Numbered from the stretch's first letter, positions 50,882 to 62,074 are shown. The stretch: DNA of 64,000 nt from DASWLF01 sp963768765 (GCA_963768765.1 CAVYJK010000031.1:170008-234007), one strand, 5' to 3'. The notes: generated by a model not told the origin, from the sequence alone. Translations and numbers: made by a program.

Positions 50882-51040
50882 TTTTGGGAGCTAAATCAAT
50901 TCCCGCTTTCCTAATCCTCTTTAGAGACCAAGCTTTCCAACAATCCCAAAGATACCTCCCAGGTGGTAACGGTTGGCCGGAGACGGCCGGCTCAACCAGC
51001 CTCGATCCCCTTAATACCGAGCTGCCTTCAACAGATTATT

Positions 51041-51093
51041 ATTGTAGCCGCAGGCTTTACCCTGCACCGCACGGGCGAGACGCCTGTGCCACC
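51041..51093 (-). repeat. Second copy of the GGCACAGGCG repeat
   Basis: Read on the minus strand it runs TGGTGGCACAGGCGTCTCGC, then GTGCGGTGCAGGGTAAAGCC and TGCGGCTACAAT, matching 15698-15752 at nearly every position. It is placed between the FmdB and PEP-CTERM genes. Confidence 0.7.
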
Positions 51094-51164
51094 AAAAGAG
51101 TTAGCGGATAAATATTCGATTGGGCGCAACTGAGTATAAGCTAACTTTCCGGCTCGGTCCCGGG

Positions 51165-51866
51165 TTATTTTCTTTTAGTCCTGAAGCCTAGTCCCAGGAG
51201 ACCCAATATTCCTGTGCTGAGCAGCACCAGGGTGGAAGGGGTGGGAACGGTGGAAGGGGACCCTATCTGCCCCAGGCCGTCGGAAAAGACGATGACCCCT
51301 GCCTGGTTCTTCAAATAAAAGAGGGAGAAATCGTTCCAGGGGGTCATATCGTTTCCGAGGAAGGCCCAGCTGAAAGAAAAGCTTCCGTTCGGGGCCAGGG
51401 AAATGGTGGTTTCCAGGATGGAACCCACGGTCCCAGGCTGGCCGTTGGCATTGAAAAACCCTGCCGTATTGATGCCGTTTGCCAGACCGCGCTGATACGA
51501 CATGTATTCGCCCTGAACCGGCGTGTATACGTTATAGCTGTTGGCGGTGACGGGTAGAGAGGTCGCCAATCCATCACTGGTGCCCAGAAGTTCAAAGTTC
51601 TGGTAATTACCCAGCTCGAAGCCACTGTTAGTCCCGCCGCCCCCCTGGCTCAAGTTGTCCAGGAGAAGTTCCGGATAGGCGCTGTTGTCGATGACATTGC
51701 TCACTACAAAACCGGCGGTGCCGGTGAAACCGCCGGGACCCGGGGAATAAACATAGGTTTGCCAGCCGGTGTCGCCCCCGTCGGACACAAAAACCCAGGC
51801 TTCGGCTTCAACCCCGATGGACCCCAGGATCAGCAAAACCAACCCCATGAAAACCAATTTTTTCAT
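51165..51866 (-). CDS. PEP-CTERM sorting-domain protein
   Basis: 233 residues: an N-terminal signal peptide, a Gly/Asn/Ser-rich beta-type exported region (DGGDTGWQTYVYSPGPGG, SFSFSWAFLGNDMTPW), and a C-terminal tripartite sorting signal: TVPTPSTLVLLSTGILGLLG plus the basic end FRTKRK. The usual PEP is replaced by PTPS, a tolerated variant. Such proteins are processed by an exosortase and linked to biofilm or exopolysaccharide. No exosortase is in this window. A sigma-54-type promoter lies upstream. Confidence 0.85.
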   Translation of the reverse strand: MKKLVFMGLVLLILGSIGVEAEAWVFVSDGGDTGWQTYVYSPGPGGFTGTAGFVVSNVIDNSAYPELLLDNLSQGGGGTNSGFELGNYQNFELLGTSDGLATSLPVTANSYNVYTPVQGEYMSYQRGLANGINTAGFFNANGQPGTVGSILETTISLAPNGSFSFSWAFLGNDMTPWNDFSLFYLKNQAGVIVFSDGLGQIGSPSTVPTPSTLVLLSTGILGLLGLGFRTKRK

Positions 51867-52012
51867 AACCTTTCTCCTGTCTTAGCCAGCCGGCCGGCGG
51901 CCTGGCCAATTCTTTCTCTGGGTCCTCGCCTTAACCCCATTTGGTTTTGAAACCCCGCCAGTTGGATAATAAATCGGCCCTGGTGCGGCGCCTTGGCCTC
52001 GCCTTTTTAGAG

Positions 52013-52028
52013 AGCACAATCCGTGCCA
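52013..52028 (-). promoter_or_regulatory. Sigma-54-type promoter upstream of the PEP-CTERM gene
   Basis: On the minus strand the site reads TGGCACGGATTGTGCT, matching consensus TGGCAC-N5-TTGCW with GG and GC exactly 10 bases apart. It would start transcription near 52002, about 135 bases before the ATG at 51866. PEP-CTERM gene sets are known to be driven by RpoN with the PrsK/PrsR pair in some bacteria. The rest of the 340-base gap 51867-52209 shows no gene or other recognisable signal. Confidence 0.65.
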
Positions 52029-52209
52029 CTAATTTTACCGGTTAAGGCCGAAAAGCTTGGGGGGAAACCAGGCAAGTATAGGGGTTGAGGCCCGCCTGAA
52101 TCTCAAGTTTGGGGGTGGGCGACCCGGGCGGGTTAAGATAGCCGGATTTTAAAGGCAGGATGTGGCCCTGGGCGGCCGGGGGAATTGAGGGGGGACAAAC
52201 GCCCAACCC

Positions 52210-53058
52210 TTAGTCGGAATTGGGCTTGGGCTTGTTGTCGCCGGACTTTTCCGGCTTCTGGGCCAGCTTCTCGCTTCCCTGGGGATTGGCGGCGCTCTGG
52301 CGGTAAACGGTATAAACCGTCCCCTTTTGGTCCTTGCCCTGCTTCAGAGTGGCCTTGATCCCTTTCTTTTGCAATTCCGCCACCTTGGCCTTGGCGGCTT
52401 TGGCGTCCCGGAACTGGGCCACCCGCACCTGGGTGGGAGCCGCGACCGGTTTGGCCTTGGCCTCTTTTTCCTTGGATTTCTGCTTGCCGGCCAGTTTGGA
52501 CGGTTTAGGGGCGGTGTCGAAGCTGTTCTGGAATTTCAGCTTCCCTGCCACCTCCTGGCGCAGCCGGTGCAATTCCTCTTCCTTGGCTTTAGCATCGCGG
52601 GAGCTGGCGCTGGAGCCGGATTTGGATTTTTTCTTGGCGTTGGTTGCAGAAGCCGGCATTGCGGCAATGGAGCCGGTCACCGGGCCAGGGCTGGGATGCT
52701 TGGCCGCAACCGCCCCCGGCGCGGGGGCGCCGGCTGGAGTCGGGGCCGCCGCGGCCACCGGCGCGGCCCCGGTGGCGCTGGGCGCCCCTTGGGGCACAAG
52801 CACCGGCGCCACTGCCGGCGGCGACCATTGTTGGGCCACCTTTGAACCATCCGGAGCCATCAGGCCCCAGGAATAAGCCGCCCGATAGATGTCACCCCGG
52901 CCGGCCAGGGCCCCCAGGGCGAAGCTGATCATCATCAAGCCCACCACCCCGATGCCGGCAAAGATAGTGTCCTTCAGCCCCAAGGTCAGATGCCAGATGG
53001 CCTTCTTGCCCTTTTTCCCCCGGCTGGCTCTCCACTTCTCCTCCTGCGAATCTCTCAA
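52210..53058 (-). CDS. SPOR-domain membrane protein
   Basis: 282 residues with a short basic cytosolic N-terminus, one membrane helix (about 30-52, TIFAGIGVVGLMMISFALGAL), a long Ala/Pro-rich periplasmic linker with coiled-coil part, and a C-terminal SPOR domain (about 210-260, TQVRVAQFRDAKAAKAKVAE and KKGIKATLKQG). SPOR domains bind denuded septal peptidoglycan, so a cell-division or envelope role is likely. It lies just downstream of argS on the minus strand. Confidence 0.88.
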   Translation of the reverse strand: MRDSQEEKWRASRGKKGKKAIWHLTLGLKDTIFAGIGVVGLMMISFALGALAGRGDIYRAAYSWGLMAPDGSKVAQQWSPPAVAPVLVPQGAPSATGAAPVAAAAPTPAGAPAPGAVAAKHPSPGPVTGSIAAMPASATNAKKKSKSGSSASSRDAKAKEEELHRLRQEVAGKLKFQNSFDTAPKPSKLAGKQKSKEKEAKAKPVAAPTQVRVAQFRDAKAAKAKVAELQKKGIKATLKQGKDQKGTVYTVYRQSAANPQGSEKLAQKPEKSGDNKPKPNSD

Positions 53059-53122
53059 TCGGGAAGTCGGCGTGAGCCGCCGCTTGCCCGCCTAATCTTG
53101 CCGCCGTCTGCCTGGCCGCACC

Positions 53123-54791
53123 TTACATGGTCTCCGGCGCCTCCACCCCCAATATGCCCAGCCCGTGGGCCAACACCGTCTTGATGCCGCGCACCAGCCA
53201 GAGGCGGGCCTGGGTCAGGTCGGCGTCCTCGGAAATAAAGCGGTGTTTGTAGTAATAACTATGCAGTTGTGAGGCCAGTTCCGTCAAGAAATAAGTGATG
53301 CGGTGGGGCTCCAAATTGCGGGCCGCCCCTTCCACCAGTTCCGGGTAATTGGCCAGCATCTTGAGGAGAGCCAGTTCCTCGGGGAGGGCCAGCAGATGAA
53401 ACCGCCCCGGGTCCGGCTCCTCCATCCTGAGGTCCTGGGCCGCGGCCTGGCGGAAGACGGAAGCCAGTCGGGCGTGGGCGTATTGCACGTAATAGACCGG
53501 GTTCTCGCTGCTTTGCTGTTTGGCCAGTTCCAGGTCGAACTCCAGGTGGGCGTCGGGCCGCCGGCTGAGAAAGATGAAGCGGGCCGCATCCTTCCCCACT
53601 TCGTCCATGACCTCCCTCAGGGTGACAAAGGTGCCTCCCCGGGTGGTCATGGCCACCGGCTCCCCCTGGCGCAGGAGGGACACCAGCTGCACCAGGATCA
53701 CCTTCAGGCGGCCGGTGAACCCGAGGGCCTGGGCCGCGGCCAGGAGCCGGGGCACGTAACCGTGGTGGTCGGCCCCCCAGATGTCCACCACCTGGTCGAA
53801 GCCCCGCTGAAACTTTTGCAGGTGATAGGCCACGTCCGAAGCGAAATACGTGGTGGCCCCGTTGCGGCGCCGCACCACCCGGTCCTTCTCGTCGCCGAAC
53901 TCAGTGGCCTTAAACCACAGGGCGCCGTCCTGTTCGTAGAGGTGGCCCTGCTCTTTCAGGAGCGCAAAGCACTGCTCCACCAGGCCCTGGCGGTAGAGCT
54001 CGGTCTCGCTGAACCAGTGGTCGAAGCCGACGCCGAAATCCTCCAGGTCCTTTTTGATGCCGGAAAGTATCAGGTCCGCGGCGAAGCGCCCCAGGGTGAG
54101 CAGGTCATCTTCGTGGGCCGGCGCCTCGGGCACCGCACCGCCTGCCGCCAGGTAGTCCCGGGCCAGGTCCAGCATATAATCGCCCCGGTAGCCGTCCTCG
54201 GGAAATTCCAGGGTCTCCCCCTTAAGCTCTCGGGCCCGAAAATAGAGGGATTTGCCCAGGGTGAGGATCTGGTTGCCCACGTCGTTGATGTAGTATTCCC
54301 GCTCCACCCGGTGGCCGGTGGCGGAGAGCAGGTTGGCCAGGGCATCCCCCAGGGCCGCCCCCCGGCCGTGGCCGATGTGCAGGGGCCCGGTGGGGTTGGC
54401 GCTGACGAACTCCACCTGCACTTTGACCCCCGCGCCCAGGTCGCTGTTGCCGTAGGCCGGGCCCAGGCTGAAGATTTCCGTGATCACCCGGCGCCAGTAG
54501 GAATCCTCGATGAAAAAATTGATGAACCCGGGACCGGCGATCTCCACCTGGCGCAACAGGCCCTCCGGGGCCAGGAGCCCGTTGATGATGATTTCGGCGA
54601 TCTGGCGGGGCGGCCGCTTGGCCCGGGAGGCCAGGACCATGGCCAGGTTGGTGGCCAGGTCCCCGTGGTCCGCCTGTTTGGGGGCCTCGACTTCGAAGGC
54701 GGGCAGGGTGTCAAAGGCCAGCTGGCCCGACTTCCCGGGCCCGGTCGGCGCTGTCGGTGATCAGTTCACCTAGAAGTTTCTTTAGGCGCAT
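53123..54791 (-). CDS. argS: Arginyl-tRNA synthetase (frameshifted)
   Basis: Class I synthetase for tRNA-Arg. The start MRLKKLLGELITDSADRAR is at ATG 54791. Near 54732 one extra C breaks the frame; deleting it gives VGQLAFDTLPAFEVEAPK and QADHGDLATNLAMVLA, the N-terminal Add-1 domain. The rest is intact: SANPTGPLHIGHGRGAALGD (HIGH motif), IWGADHHGYVPRL, and the anticodon-binding C-terminus ending LGILGVEAPETM. The corrected length is 555 residues, normal. An essential gene, so a sequence error is the simplest reading. Confidence 0.94.
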
Positions 54792-54847
54792 TTTGCAGCT
54801 TTCATTATCACTTTTATCATTCCGTAACTTAAACGATTAAAGTTACT

Positions 54848-55012
54848 CGTAGGGGCGGGGTCTCCCCACCCCATACCTTGACGTCGGAATCCTACCTTCT
54901 ATGGAGATGACCTAAATTATACTCTGGTTCCCAAGCTGAGCTTGGGAATGCAATTGAAACCCAAGCATGGGCTTGGGGCCTTGCCCGAATGCCAAGAAAA
55001 GCTTGGCGGACA
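54848..55012. repeat. Palindromic repeats upstream of argS
   Basis: GGGGCGGGGTCTCCCCACCCC (split hairpin at 54852), TTCCCAAGCTGAGCTTGGGAA (about 54925) and CCCAAGCATGGGCTTGGG (about 54961), then GCCAAGAAAAGCTTGGC. They match the families at 14.4 and 28.6 kb. No gene in the gap. Confidence 0.65.
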
Positions 55013-55065
55013 AGCGAACGATCCCGCATCAGCTCTAGAGCTTCGCGGGGACGGATGACAAAACC

Positions 55066-55278
55066 TTAAGTTCGCGCTTCTCTGCGTCCTTCGCGGTTAA
55101 TCCTTATTTCCCCTTCCTTCGGCGGCGCCTCCCCCACCGGCTTGGCCTTGAGCGTCAGGTCCCGGGTGAATTCCAGGCAGTGCTGGCCGGTGAAGGAATA
55201 CTTCTTGACGCAGTCCGCCCGCCAGGCGCAGACCAGGCAGATGCTGGCTTCCTGGGTATCCGGTTTGCGATCCACCAT
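55066..55278 (-). CDS. Small four-cysteine protein, unknown function
   Basis: 70 residues from the ATG at 55278, one base after the alr stop. SICLVCAWRADCVKKYSFTG and HCLEFTRDLTLK hold four Cys (C-x2-C-x5-C-x9-C), a probable metal or Fe-S site, and the tail is charged and Pro-rich. Tight coupling to alr makes it a real gene. I do not recognise the family; similar short proteins with an HCLEFTRD motif seem to recur in Desulfobacterota. Confidence 0.68.
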   Translation of the reverse strand: MVDRKPDTQEASICLVCAWRADCVKKYSFTGQHCLEFTRDLTLKAKPVGEAPPKEGEIRINREGRREART

Positions 55279-55279
55279 C

Positions 55280-56404
<1,125 letters not shown>

Positions 56405-56433
56405 GGCTTCAGCTCTCCTTTAATGAACCTTTT

Positions 56434-56949
56434 TCAACTTTTGCCGCGAAACTCCGGGGGAATCTTCTCCCCCTGCTGGGCTACCTCTTGCTCCAGGTCT
56501 TGCTTGTGGCGCTTTAGAACCTCCTTGAGCCTGGGGTCGCTCAGGGCCAGGATCTGGACGGCAAAGATGGCGGCGTTGCGGGCGCCCGCACTCCCCAAGG
56601 CCATGGTGGCCACCGGCACCCCCGCCGGCATCTGTACCGTGGAGAGCAGGCTGTCCAATCCCTGCAGGGGCGAGCCCGTCAGGGGCACGCCGATGACCGG
56701 CAGGGTGGTTTCCGCCGCCAGGACCCCAGCCAGATGAGCCGCCGCCCCCGCCACGGCGATGATGACCTTGAGCCCCCGACCCGCGGCGTCCTGGGCATAT
56801 GCATGCACCCGGCGCGGCGCCCGATGGGCTGAGGCCACCACCACTTCGAAGCCAATACCCCATTCCTGCAGGAGCGCCGCGGCCGGCTCCACGCTGGGCC
56901 AATCCGAAGCGCTCCCCAAAACGATCCCCACCGCCGCTGACATGGTCAT
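56434..56949 (-). CDS. purE: N5-carboxyaminoimidazole ribonucleotide mutase
   Basis: Moves the carboxyl group in the purine pathway (class I PurE). 171 residues: GIVLGSASDWPSVEP, VVASAHRAPRRVHAYA with the catalytic His, IAVAGAAAHLAGVLAAETTL and VIGVPLTGSPLQGLDSLLS. The ATG at 56949 has AGAAAGG upstream. purK, its usual partner, is not present in the window; purM is 50 kb away. Confidence 0.95.
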   Translation of the reverse strand: MTMSAAVGIVLGSASDWPSVEPAAALLQEWGIGFEVVVASAHRAPRRVHAYAQDAAGRGLKVIIAVAGAAAHLAGVLAAETTLPVIGVPLTGSPLQGLDSLLSTVQMPAGVPVATMALGSAGARNAAIFAVQILALSDPRLKEVLKRHKQDLEQEVAQQGEKIPPEFRGKS

Positions 56950-57005
56950 ACCATTAACCTTTCTGGCTTTATCGGTGACCTTCCTGATAGTAGTTACTCC
57001 ATATT

Positions 57006-58181
57006 TTAATGTGTTCCTGGAGAATCAATCAACTTATGATCCTTTAGAATATCTCTAACCACTTCGGCCAAAACTTTATTACCTTTGGATGAATAATGAC
57101 CTGCTTTGCCATCGGTACTGAAAAAGTCCTCCGTCTTGTCGCTGGGTCTTAATTTCTTCAATAACAACGGCCCCAAATCATATGAGTCATAGCCTTCCTT
57201 CTTCAGGGCCTCCAGCAAAGGAGAATATACCCAGGTCTTGCTATGTTGAAAGTAGGCAAAGTCTTCCATAGACGGCAGCACAAATAAAAGGGGGATTTTT
57301 TCCCTTTCCTTAGCTACCCTGGCAAAATTAATCATAATATCTCTGGTCAACTCAAGCGAACCCGAAGGATGATTAGGCTCGTACAGACTATCATACCAGG
57401 GAGGAAGATAAATATCAAACCAATGCGACAGTCTCCTATTAAGAAGTTTGATGAATATTCTTTTGTGAGTATAAACATAAGGAACAGAGAATGAATATGG
57501 GAATTGTAATTTTTTCAGAGAATACCACCCCTTATTGGGAATAAAAAATTCCTCCTTTAAATAAGTCTCCGGATGGCGTACATAATTTTCGTAGTCGGAT
57601 TCCGTCAACTTAGGGACTTTTATGTACTCAAGCCTGCCTTTTTTATCGGTTGTAAGCCTCGGCTTTAATAAAATCCTGTAAGGTGCATCATTCCTATAAA
57701 TAAAACTTCTATCCTGGTTTATATTCCTGACAATGTTTTCGCTCAGATGGGTCAGAATGACGACCTTTGCTTTATCAGTCAGGTTCTTGAAAAAATATAG
57801 GTAGGCCTGATCGCTGCCATAAGCACAATTGCCGTAATTATCAACTCTGCGGCCAATTAAGGCCGTCAAGACATTGCCCCAGGCCGCCGCTTCAGATACA
57901 TCCATTCCATAAGTAAAAGAATCTCCATATAAGGAAATGTACGGTTCCCCCAGACCCCGTGCGGCCGGTGCAGGTCTAATGCCTTCGTCTCCCCAACCTA
58001 AGAATCGACCGAGTTCATCTTTGTTTTCGAGCTTATACAAATATTCTTTAAATTGCTTCCGGGTGGGGGGAATGTAATAGTAATGTTGCGGGATAAAAAA
58101 AGAATAAATAAAAGCCCCCAGCTCTACAAAGCTTAATGATATTACCGCCGTGATCAAGATGTATAGATATTTTCTCCCCAC
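57006..58181 (-). CDS. Membrane-anchored SGNH-hydrolase-like protein
   Basis: 391 residues from a GTG at 58181 (GGGAAG upstream; the frame is open to a TTG at 58220). One N-terminal membrane helix (LYILITAVISLSFVELGAF), then an SGNH/GDSL-type domain: block I LYGDSFTYGMDV with the nucleophilic Ser88, ANYGNCAYGSDQ-like block II (NYGNCAYGSDQAYLYF), and a C-terminal DGKAGHYSSKGN with the Asp-His pair. It resembles O-acyl-modifying AlgX/AlgJ-type proteins acting on a surface polysaccharide. Composition is more AT-rich than its neighbours, suggesting transfer. Confidence 0.72.
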   Translation of the reverse strand: MGRKYLYILITAVISLSFVELGAFIYSFFIPQHYYYIPPTRKQFKEYLYKLENKDELGRFLGWGDEGIRPAPAARGLGEPYISLYGDSFTYGMDVSEAAAWGNVLTALIGRRVDNYGNCAYGSDQAYLYFFKNLTDKAKVVILTHLSENIVRNINQDRSFIYRNDAPYRILLKPRLTTDKKGRLEYIKVPKLTESDYENYVRHPETYLKEEFFIPNKGWYSLKKLQFPYSFSVPYVYTHKRIFIKLLNRRLSHWFDIYLPPWYDSLYEPNHPSGSLELTRDIMINFARVAKEREKIPLLFVLPSMEDFAYFQHSKTWVYSPLLEALKKEGYDSYDLGPLLLKKLRPSDKTEDFFSTDGKAGHYSSKGNKVLAEVVRDILKDHKLIDSPGTH

Positions 58182-58247
58182 AGCATCTTCCCGTCCTGGC
58201 CATAACAGGCGCTCCCCCAACCCCGAGGGGCTGGTCTGGCCAAGACC

Positions 58248-59968
58248 TTAGTCCGCTCTGCGCCGTCCTAAAATGCGCCCCACTTCCCTTGTCGTATAAG
58301 TATTCAGCACGTCTTTTGGTTCCAGCCAGCCTTTGCGGGCGGCCATCACTCCGTAGTTCACGTCGTCCAGCCCTGAAAGATCGTGGGCGTCGGGGTTGAT
58401 GCTGATGAGGACGCCCAGTTCCTTGGCCCGGCGCAGCCACCGCCAGTCCAGGTCCAGGCGGTAAGGGCTGGCGTTGATTTCCATGATCACCCGTTTTTCT
58501 CCGGCGAACCGGAGGACCGCCTCCAGGTCGTATTCATAGGGCTCCCGGGCCAGCAGCAGGCGGCCGCTCACGTGTCCCAGCATGGTGCAATGCGGGTTCC
58601 CCATGGCGGTGAGCAGCCGCCGGGTCATGGCCTCCCGGTCCAGGCGGAACTGGGAGTGGACCGAGGCGATGACAAAATCGAAGCCCGCCAGGAGGTCATC
58701 CGGGTAATCCAGGGAGCCGTCGGGCAAAATGTCGGATTCCACCCCCCAGAAGAGGGTAAAATCCGGGTTTTTCCTGCGGCAGGCCTCCACTTCCAGCCTT
58801 TGCCGGTCCAGGTCCGGGGGTTTCAAGCCGCCGGCGTAATAGGCCGACTGGCTGTGGTCCGAAAGCCCCAGAAAGCTCCAGCCCCGTTTACGGGCTGCGG
58901 CGACCAGCTCTTCCAGGGAGTTGACCCCGTCGCTATAGTAGGAGTGCACGTGAAAACAACCCCGCACCTCCTTAGGTTCAATAAGGCGGGGCAGGCGGCC
59001 TGCGGCCGCGGCTTCCGTCTCTCCCAGGCCCTCCCGCAACTCCGGGGCAATGAAAGGCAGTCCCAGACCCTGGTAAACGTCGGCCTCCTCCCGGCAGGGC
59101 TGGGGGTCCAGGCCGGCAAACAGCCCCTGGCCGGTGAGGCTCAGGTGGCGCTCCCGGGCCCGACGCTGCAGGTCTTGAAAATGGTGCTCGTTGCCGGTGG
59201 CGGTTAGCCAGGCGGCCCCGAAGGCCTCCGGCGCCGTTAGCGTCAGCCGGACCCCAACTCCCTGGGGCAAGGTAAACTCCACCCGGGTCTGGTCCAGTTC
59301 CAGCAGTTCGGCGTCCAACATTTTCCCCAGGGCCGCCAGGGCCTGCTGGGGTTGTAAGGCCGCGGCCGCCAGGTCGATGGCGCTTGCCACTTCCAGGCGG
59401 CGGCGCACCGGACCCGCCAGTTCGGCCCGGACGATCTCCGGCGCCCGGCGGATCTGGCTCAGGAGGGCTTCGGCCAGAGGCAGCAAGTCTCCCAGGCGGA
59501 AAAGGCCGGCGTAGCGTTTCAGACGATCCAGGCCGGCCAGAATCCTTTCCTGGGATTTGGCCCCGAACCCGGGCAGGCCCAGGAGCCGGTTTTCCCGGCA
59601 GGCGTATTCCAGCTCCCCCAGGCCGGTGATCTGGAGCTGCTCGTAGAGGACCCGGGCCTTTTTGGGGCCCAATCCCGGAACTTGCAAGAGTTCCAACAAG
59701 CCCCGGAGGCGTCTTGTCTCCGCAGTTCCTGGTGGACCGCGGCCTCGCCCCGGGTCACCAGCTCCTGGATGACCGCCGCCAGGGTCTTGCCGATGCCCTT
59801 GGCCCTGGCCAACTCGCCGGAGCGCACCGCTTCCTCCAGGTCCCCGGGAAGAGTGAGCACGGTTCGGGCCCCGGCCTCGTAGGCCCGCACCTTAAAGGGG
59901 TTTTCCCCGGCCAGCTCCAGCAGGAAGGCGATCTCCTCCAGGGTGGCGGCTACCTCTTTCTTATCCAT
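58248..59968 (-). CDS. polX: DNA polymerase X / PHP 3'-5' exonuclease (frameshifted)
   Basis: PolX of base-excision repair. The N-terminal helix-hairpin-helix part (MDKKEVAATLEEIAFLLELA, ARAKGIGKTLAAVIQELV) is in one frame. The fingers (LLELLQVPGLGPKKARVLYE), palm region and C-terminal PHP phosphoesterase (HVHSYYSDGVNSLEELV, LGLSDHSQSAYYAGG, ISINPDAHDL) are in another. The break is near 59700, net minus one or plus two bases. Corrected length is about 573. In the palm the usual aspartate triad is not obvious to me, so polymerase activity is uncertain, as in other bacterial PolX with decayed palms. Confidence 0.9.
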
Positions 59969-60087
59969 AATGCTTTTACTATAGATAGCCTATTATAAAA
60001 TCCCCCTAATTCCCCGTTCAATAAAGGGGGCGGGGTAGGGGGGATTTTATCTTCTAAAGCAATGGGTTAATCCGGCGACAACGGCCA

Positions 60088-60924
60088 TCAATACCAGTTG
60101 GCCAGGGTGATCACCGTGTCCACGTACGCCTCGGAGTGATTATAGCGATAAACGGCCCGGCGCCAGGAAGCGCGGTTTTGGCGCTGAAAGCCGCTTTTTT
60201 CCAAGTAGGAGGCGACGCTGTGGATGGCGTCGGCGTGGGTAAACAGGTCCACCGGCCCTTTACCACTGGCGGAGACGCCGCAGCTCTTCAGGCTGGAAGG
60301 CAGGAACTGGCAGTAGCCCATGGCCCCGGCCCAGGAGCCTTTAAAGGAGTAAGGGTCCAGGCGCCGGAGTTCGCAGTACTCGAGAAAGACTTGCAGTTCG
60401 CGGCGGGCCCAGGCCGCCTTCTTGCTCAGGCGGTCCCCTTGGGCCCCGGTCAACCCCACCTCCCGGACGACTTCGGGGGCATCCATGACCGCGAGCGAGG
60501 CGAAGACGTTGAAGACCGGATACTTACCGGTGGTATTCCCCAGGCCGCTTTCCACCGTGAGGATGGCCACGATGACTTCCGGGGCCACCCCGTATCTGGC
60601 CTCGGCTTTGGCGAGCTCATCCCGGTGGGCGCTCATATAGGCCCGTCCCTGGGCCACCACCGCGGGTTGCAGGAATTTCTGGTAGATTTCCGGGGTTTCC
60701 TTGCGCAGGAAGGCGATCTTGCGCACCACGTCCGGCAGGAAATCGTTGCGGGAATCCGAGAAGGTCTGGAACACGAAGCCCTTGTCCAGGCCCTGGCGCA
60801 CCAGGTCGTATTTTAGCCCCACGTAGGCCACCGGCGGGGCCTCGGCCTGCACCCCGCCCGCCAGCGACACCAGCGCCCCCGTGAGAATGCCGGCCACCAT
60901 CCCCCCAAATCGCCTCCGGACCAT
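60088..60924 (-). CDS. MltB-like lytic murein transglycosylase
   Basis: 278 residues with a signal peptide (AGILTGALVSLAGGVQA). SLT_2 / GH103 family: VIVAILTVESGLGNTTGKYP carries the catalytic Glu, KGSWAGAMGYCQFLPSSLKS is the second signature, and FTHADAIHSVASYLEKSGF the third. It cleaves glycan strands to 1,6-anhydro ends in the periplasm. Monocistronic, head-to-head with murB across a repeat-bearing gap. Confidence 0.93.
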   Translation of the reverse strand: MVRRRFGGMVAGILTGALVSLAGGVQAEAPPVAYVGLKYDLVRQGLDKGFVFQTFSDSRNDFLPDVVRKIAFLRKETPEIYQKFLQPAVVAQGRAYMSAHRDELAKAEARYGVAPEVIVAILTVESGLGNTTGKYPVFNVFASLAVMDAPEVVREVGLTGAQGDRLSKKAAWARRELQVFLEYCELRRLDPYSFKGSWAGAMGYCQFLPSSLKSCGVSASGKGPVDLFTHADAIHSVASYLEKSGFQRQNRASWRRAVYRYNHSEAYVDTVITLANWY

Positions 60925-61140
60925 GCTCTCCCCCTTTATCCGTGGGGTTAACGCTACCCGGTTTCGCCGGGATTGTCAAGGCGAGCGGCGGGGGGCGGCT
61001 TGGGAGCGAGGATTTGGGGGGAGGGGCCAGAGGCTTTTTCGTAAGCGGCTCCTGCCCCTCCCTCAAGTTCCCGACGAATTTGACGGCTAAGCGAAGTTTC
61101 GGTTTTCAATCCTGCTCATTCTCTATATCATTGAAAGTCA

Positions 61141-62074
61141 ATGGCAATTCATCCTATGGAACCGGAGCTCCTCAGATGGCCCGGTCTTAAGGGGCCGGTT
61201 TTTGCGGGGCAGCCCCTTTCGCCGCTGACCACCTGGAAGATCGGGGGGCCGGCCGAGTACCTGGCGGTGCCCGCGGACCTGGAGGAGGTCTACGCCCTCA
61301 TGCGTCTGGCCCAGGACCGTGGTTGGCCCCTGTTCTTCCTGGGCCGGGGCTCCAACGTCCTCATCGACGACGGCGGCCTGCCGGGCCTCACCCTGCACCT
61401 GGCCCGGAGCCTGCAAAAACTGGAGGTGCAGGGAGAATCCCTGCGGGCCGGGGCCGGGGTGGCGCTGCCCCGGCTGGCCAAGGCCGCCATGCAGCTGGGC
61501 TTTGCCGGCTTCGAGTTCCTGGCGGGCATCCCCGGCACCGTGGGCGCCGCGGTGCGCCTCAACGCCGGGGCCCACGGCGGAAATCTGGCCCAGGTGCTGC
61601 GCCGGGTGTGGGTGGCCACGCCGCAGCTGCAGCTTTTGGAATTCCAGGCGGCCGAGTTGGGCCTGGGGTACCGCACCTCGGTGCTGCTCAATTTTCCCCA
61701 CTGGCTGGTGGTGGAAGCGGAGTTCGCCCTTAAGACCCCGGCGCCCCCGGAAACCGTGGCAAGAGCGCATGCAGGAGCTACTGGCGTATCGCCGGAGTCG
61801 CCTCCCCGCCAATCCCCGGAGCTGCGGCAGCGTCTTCAAGAACCCGGCGGGGGCGCCGCCGGCGGGCCGACTCATCCAGGCGGCCGGCTGCAAGGGGCGC
61901 CGCCTGGGCGAGGCCCTGGTGTCCCGCAAACACGCCAACTTCATCCTGAATGCGGGCCACGCCACCGCGGCCCAGGTTAAGGCCCTCATCAGCGAAATTC
62001 AGGAGAAGGTCTGGCGTAATGAGGGCGTGGCCCTGGAACGGGAAGTCGTCTTCCTGCCGGAGGATTTGGCCTAG
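61141..62074 (+). CDS. murB: UDP-N-acetylenolpyruvoylglucosamine reductase (frameshifted)
   Basis: FAD enzyme finishing UDP-MurNAc. LSPLTTWKIGGPAEYLAVP, LGRGSNVLIDDGGLPG (FAD loop), FEFLAGIPGTVGAAVRLNAGA in the first frame. The frame breaks near 61759; dropping one G gives PETWQERMQELLAYRR, then SCGSVFKNPAGAPPAGRLIQ (catalytic Ser) and HANFILNAGHATAAQV, ending at 62074. Corrected length is 310. No good ribosome site precedes the ATG at 61141, so the ATG at 61156 is also possible. Confidence 0.92.
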
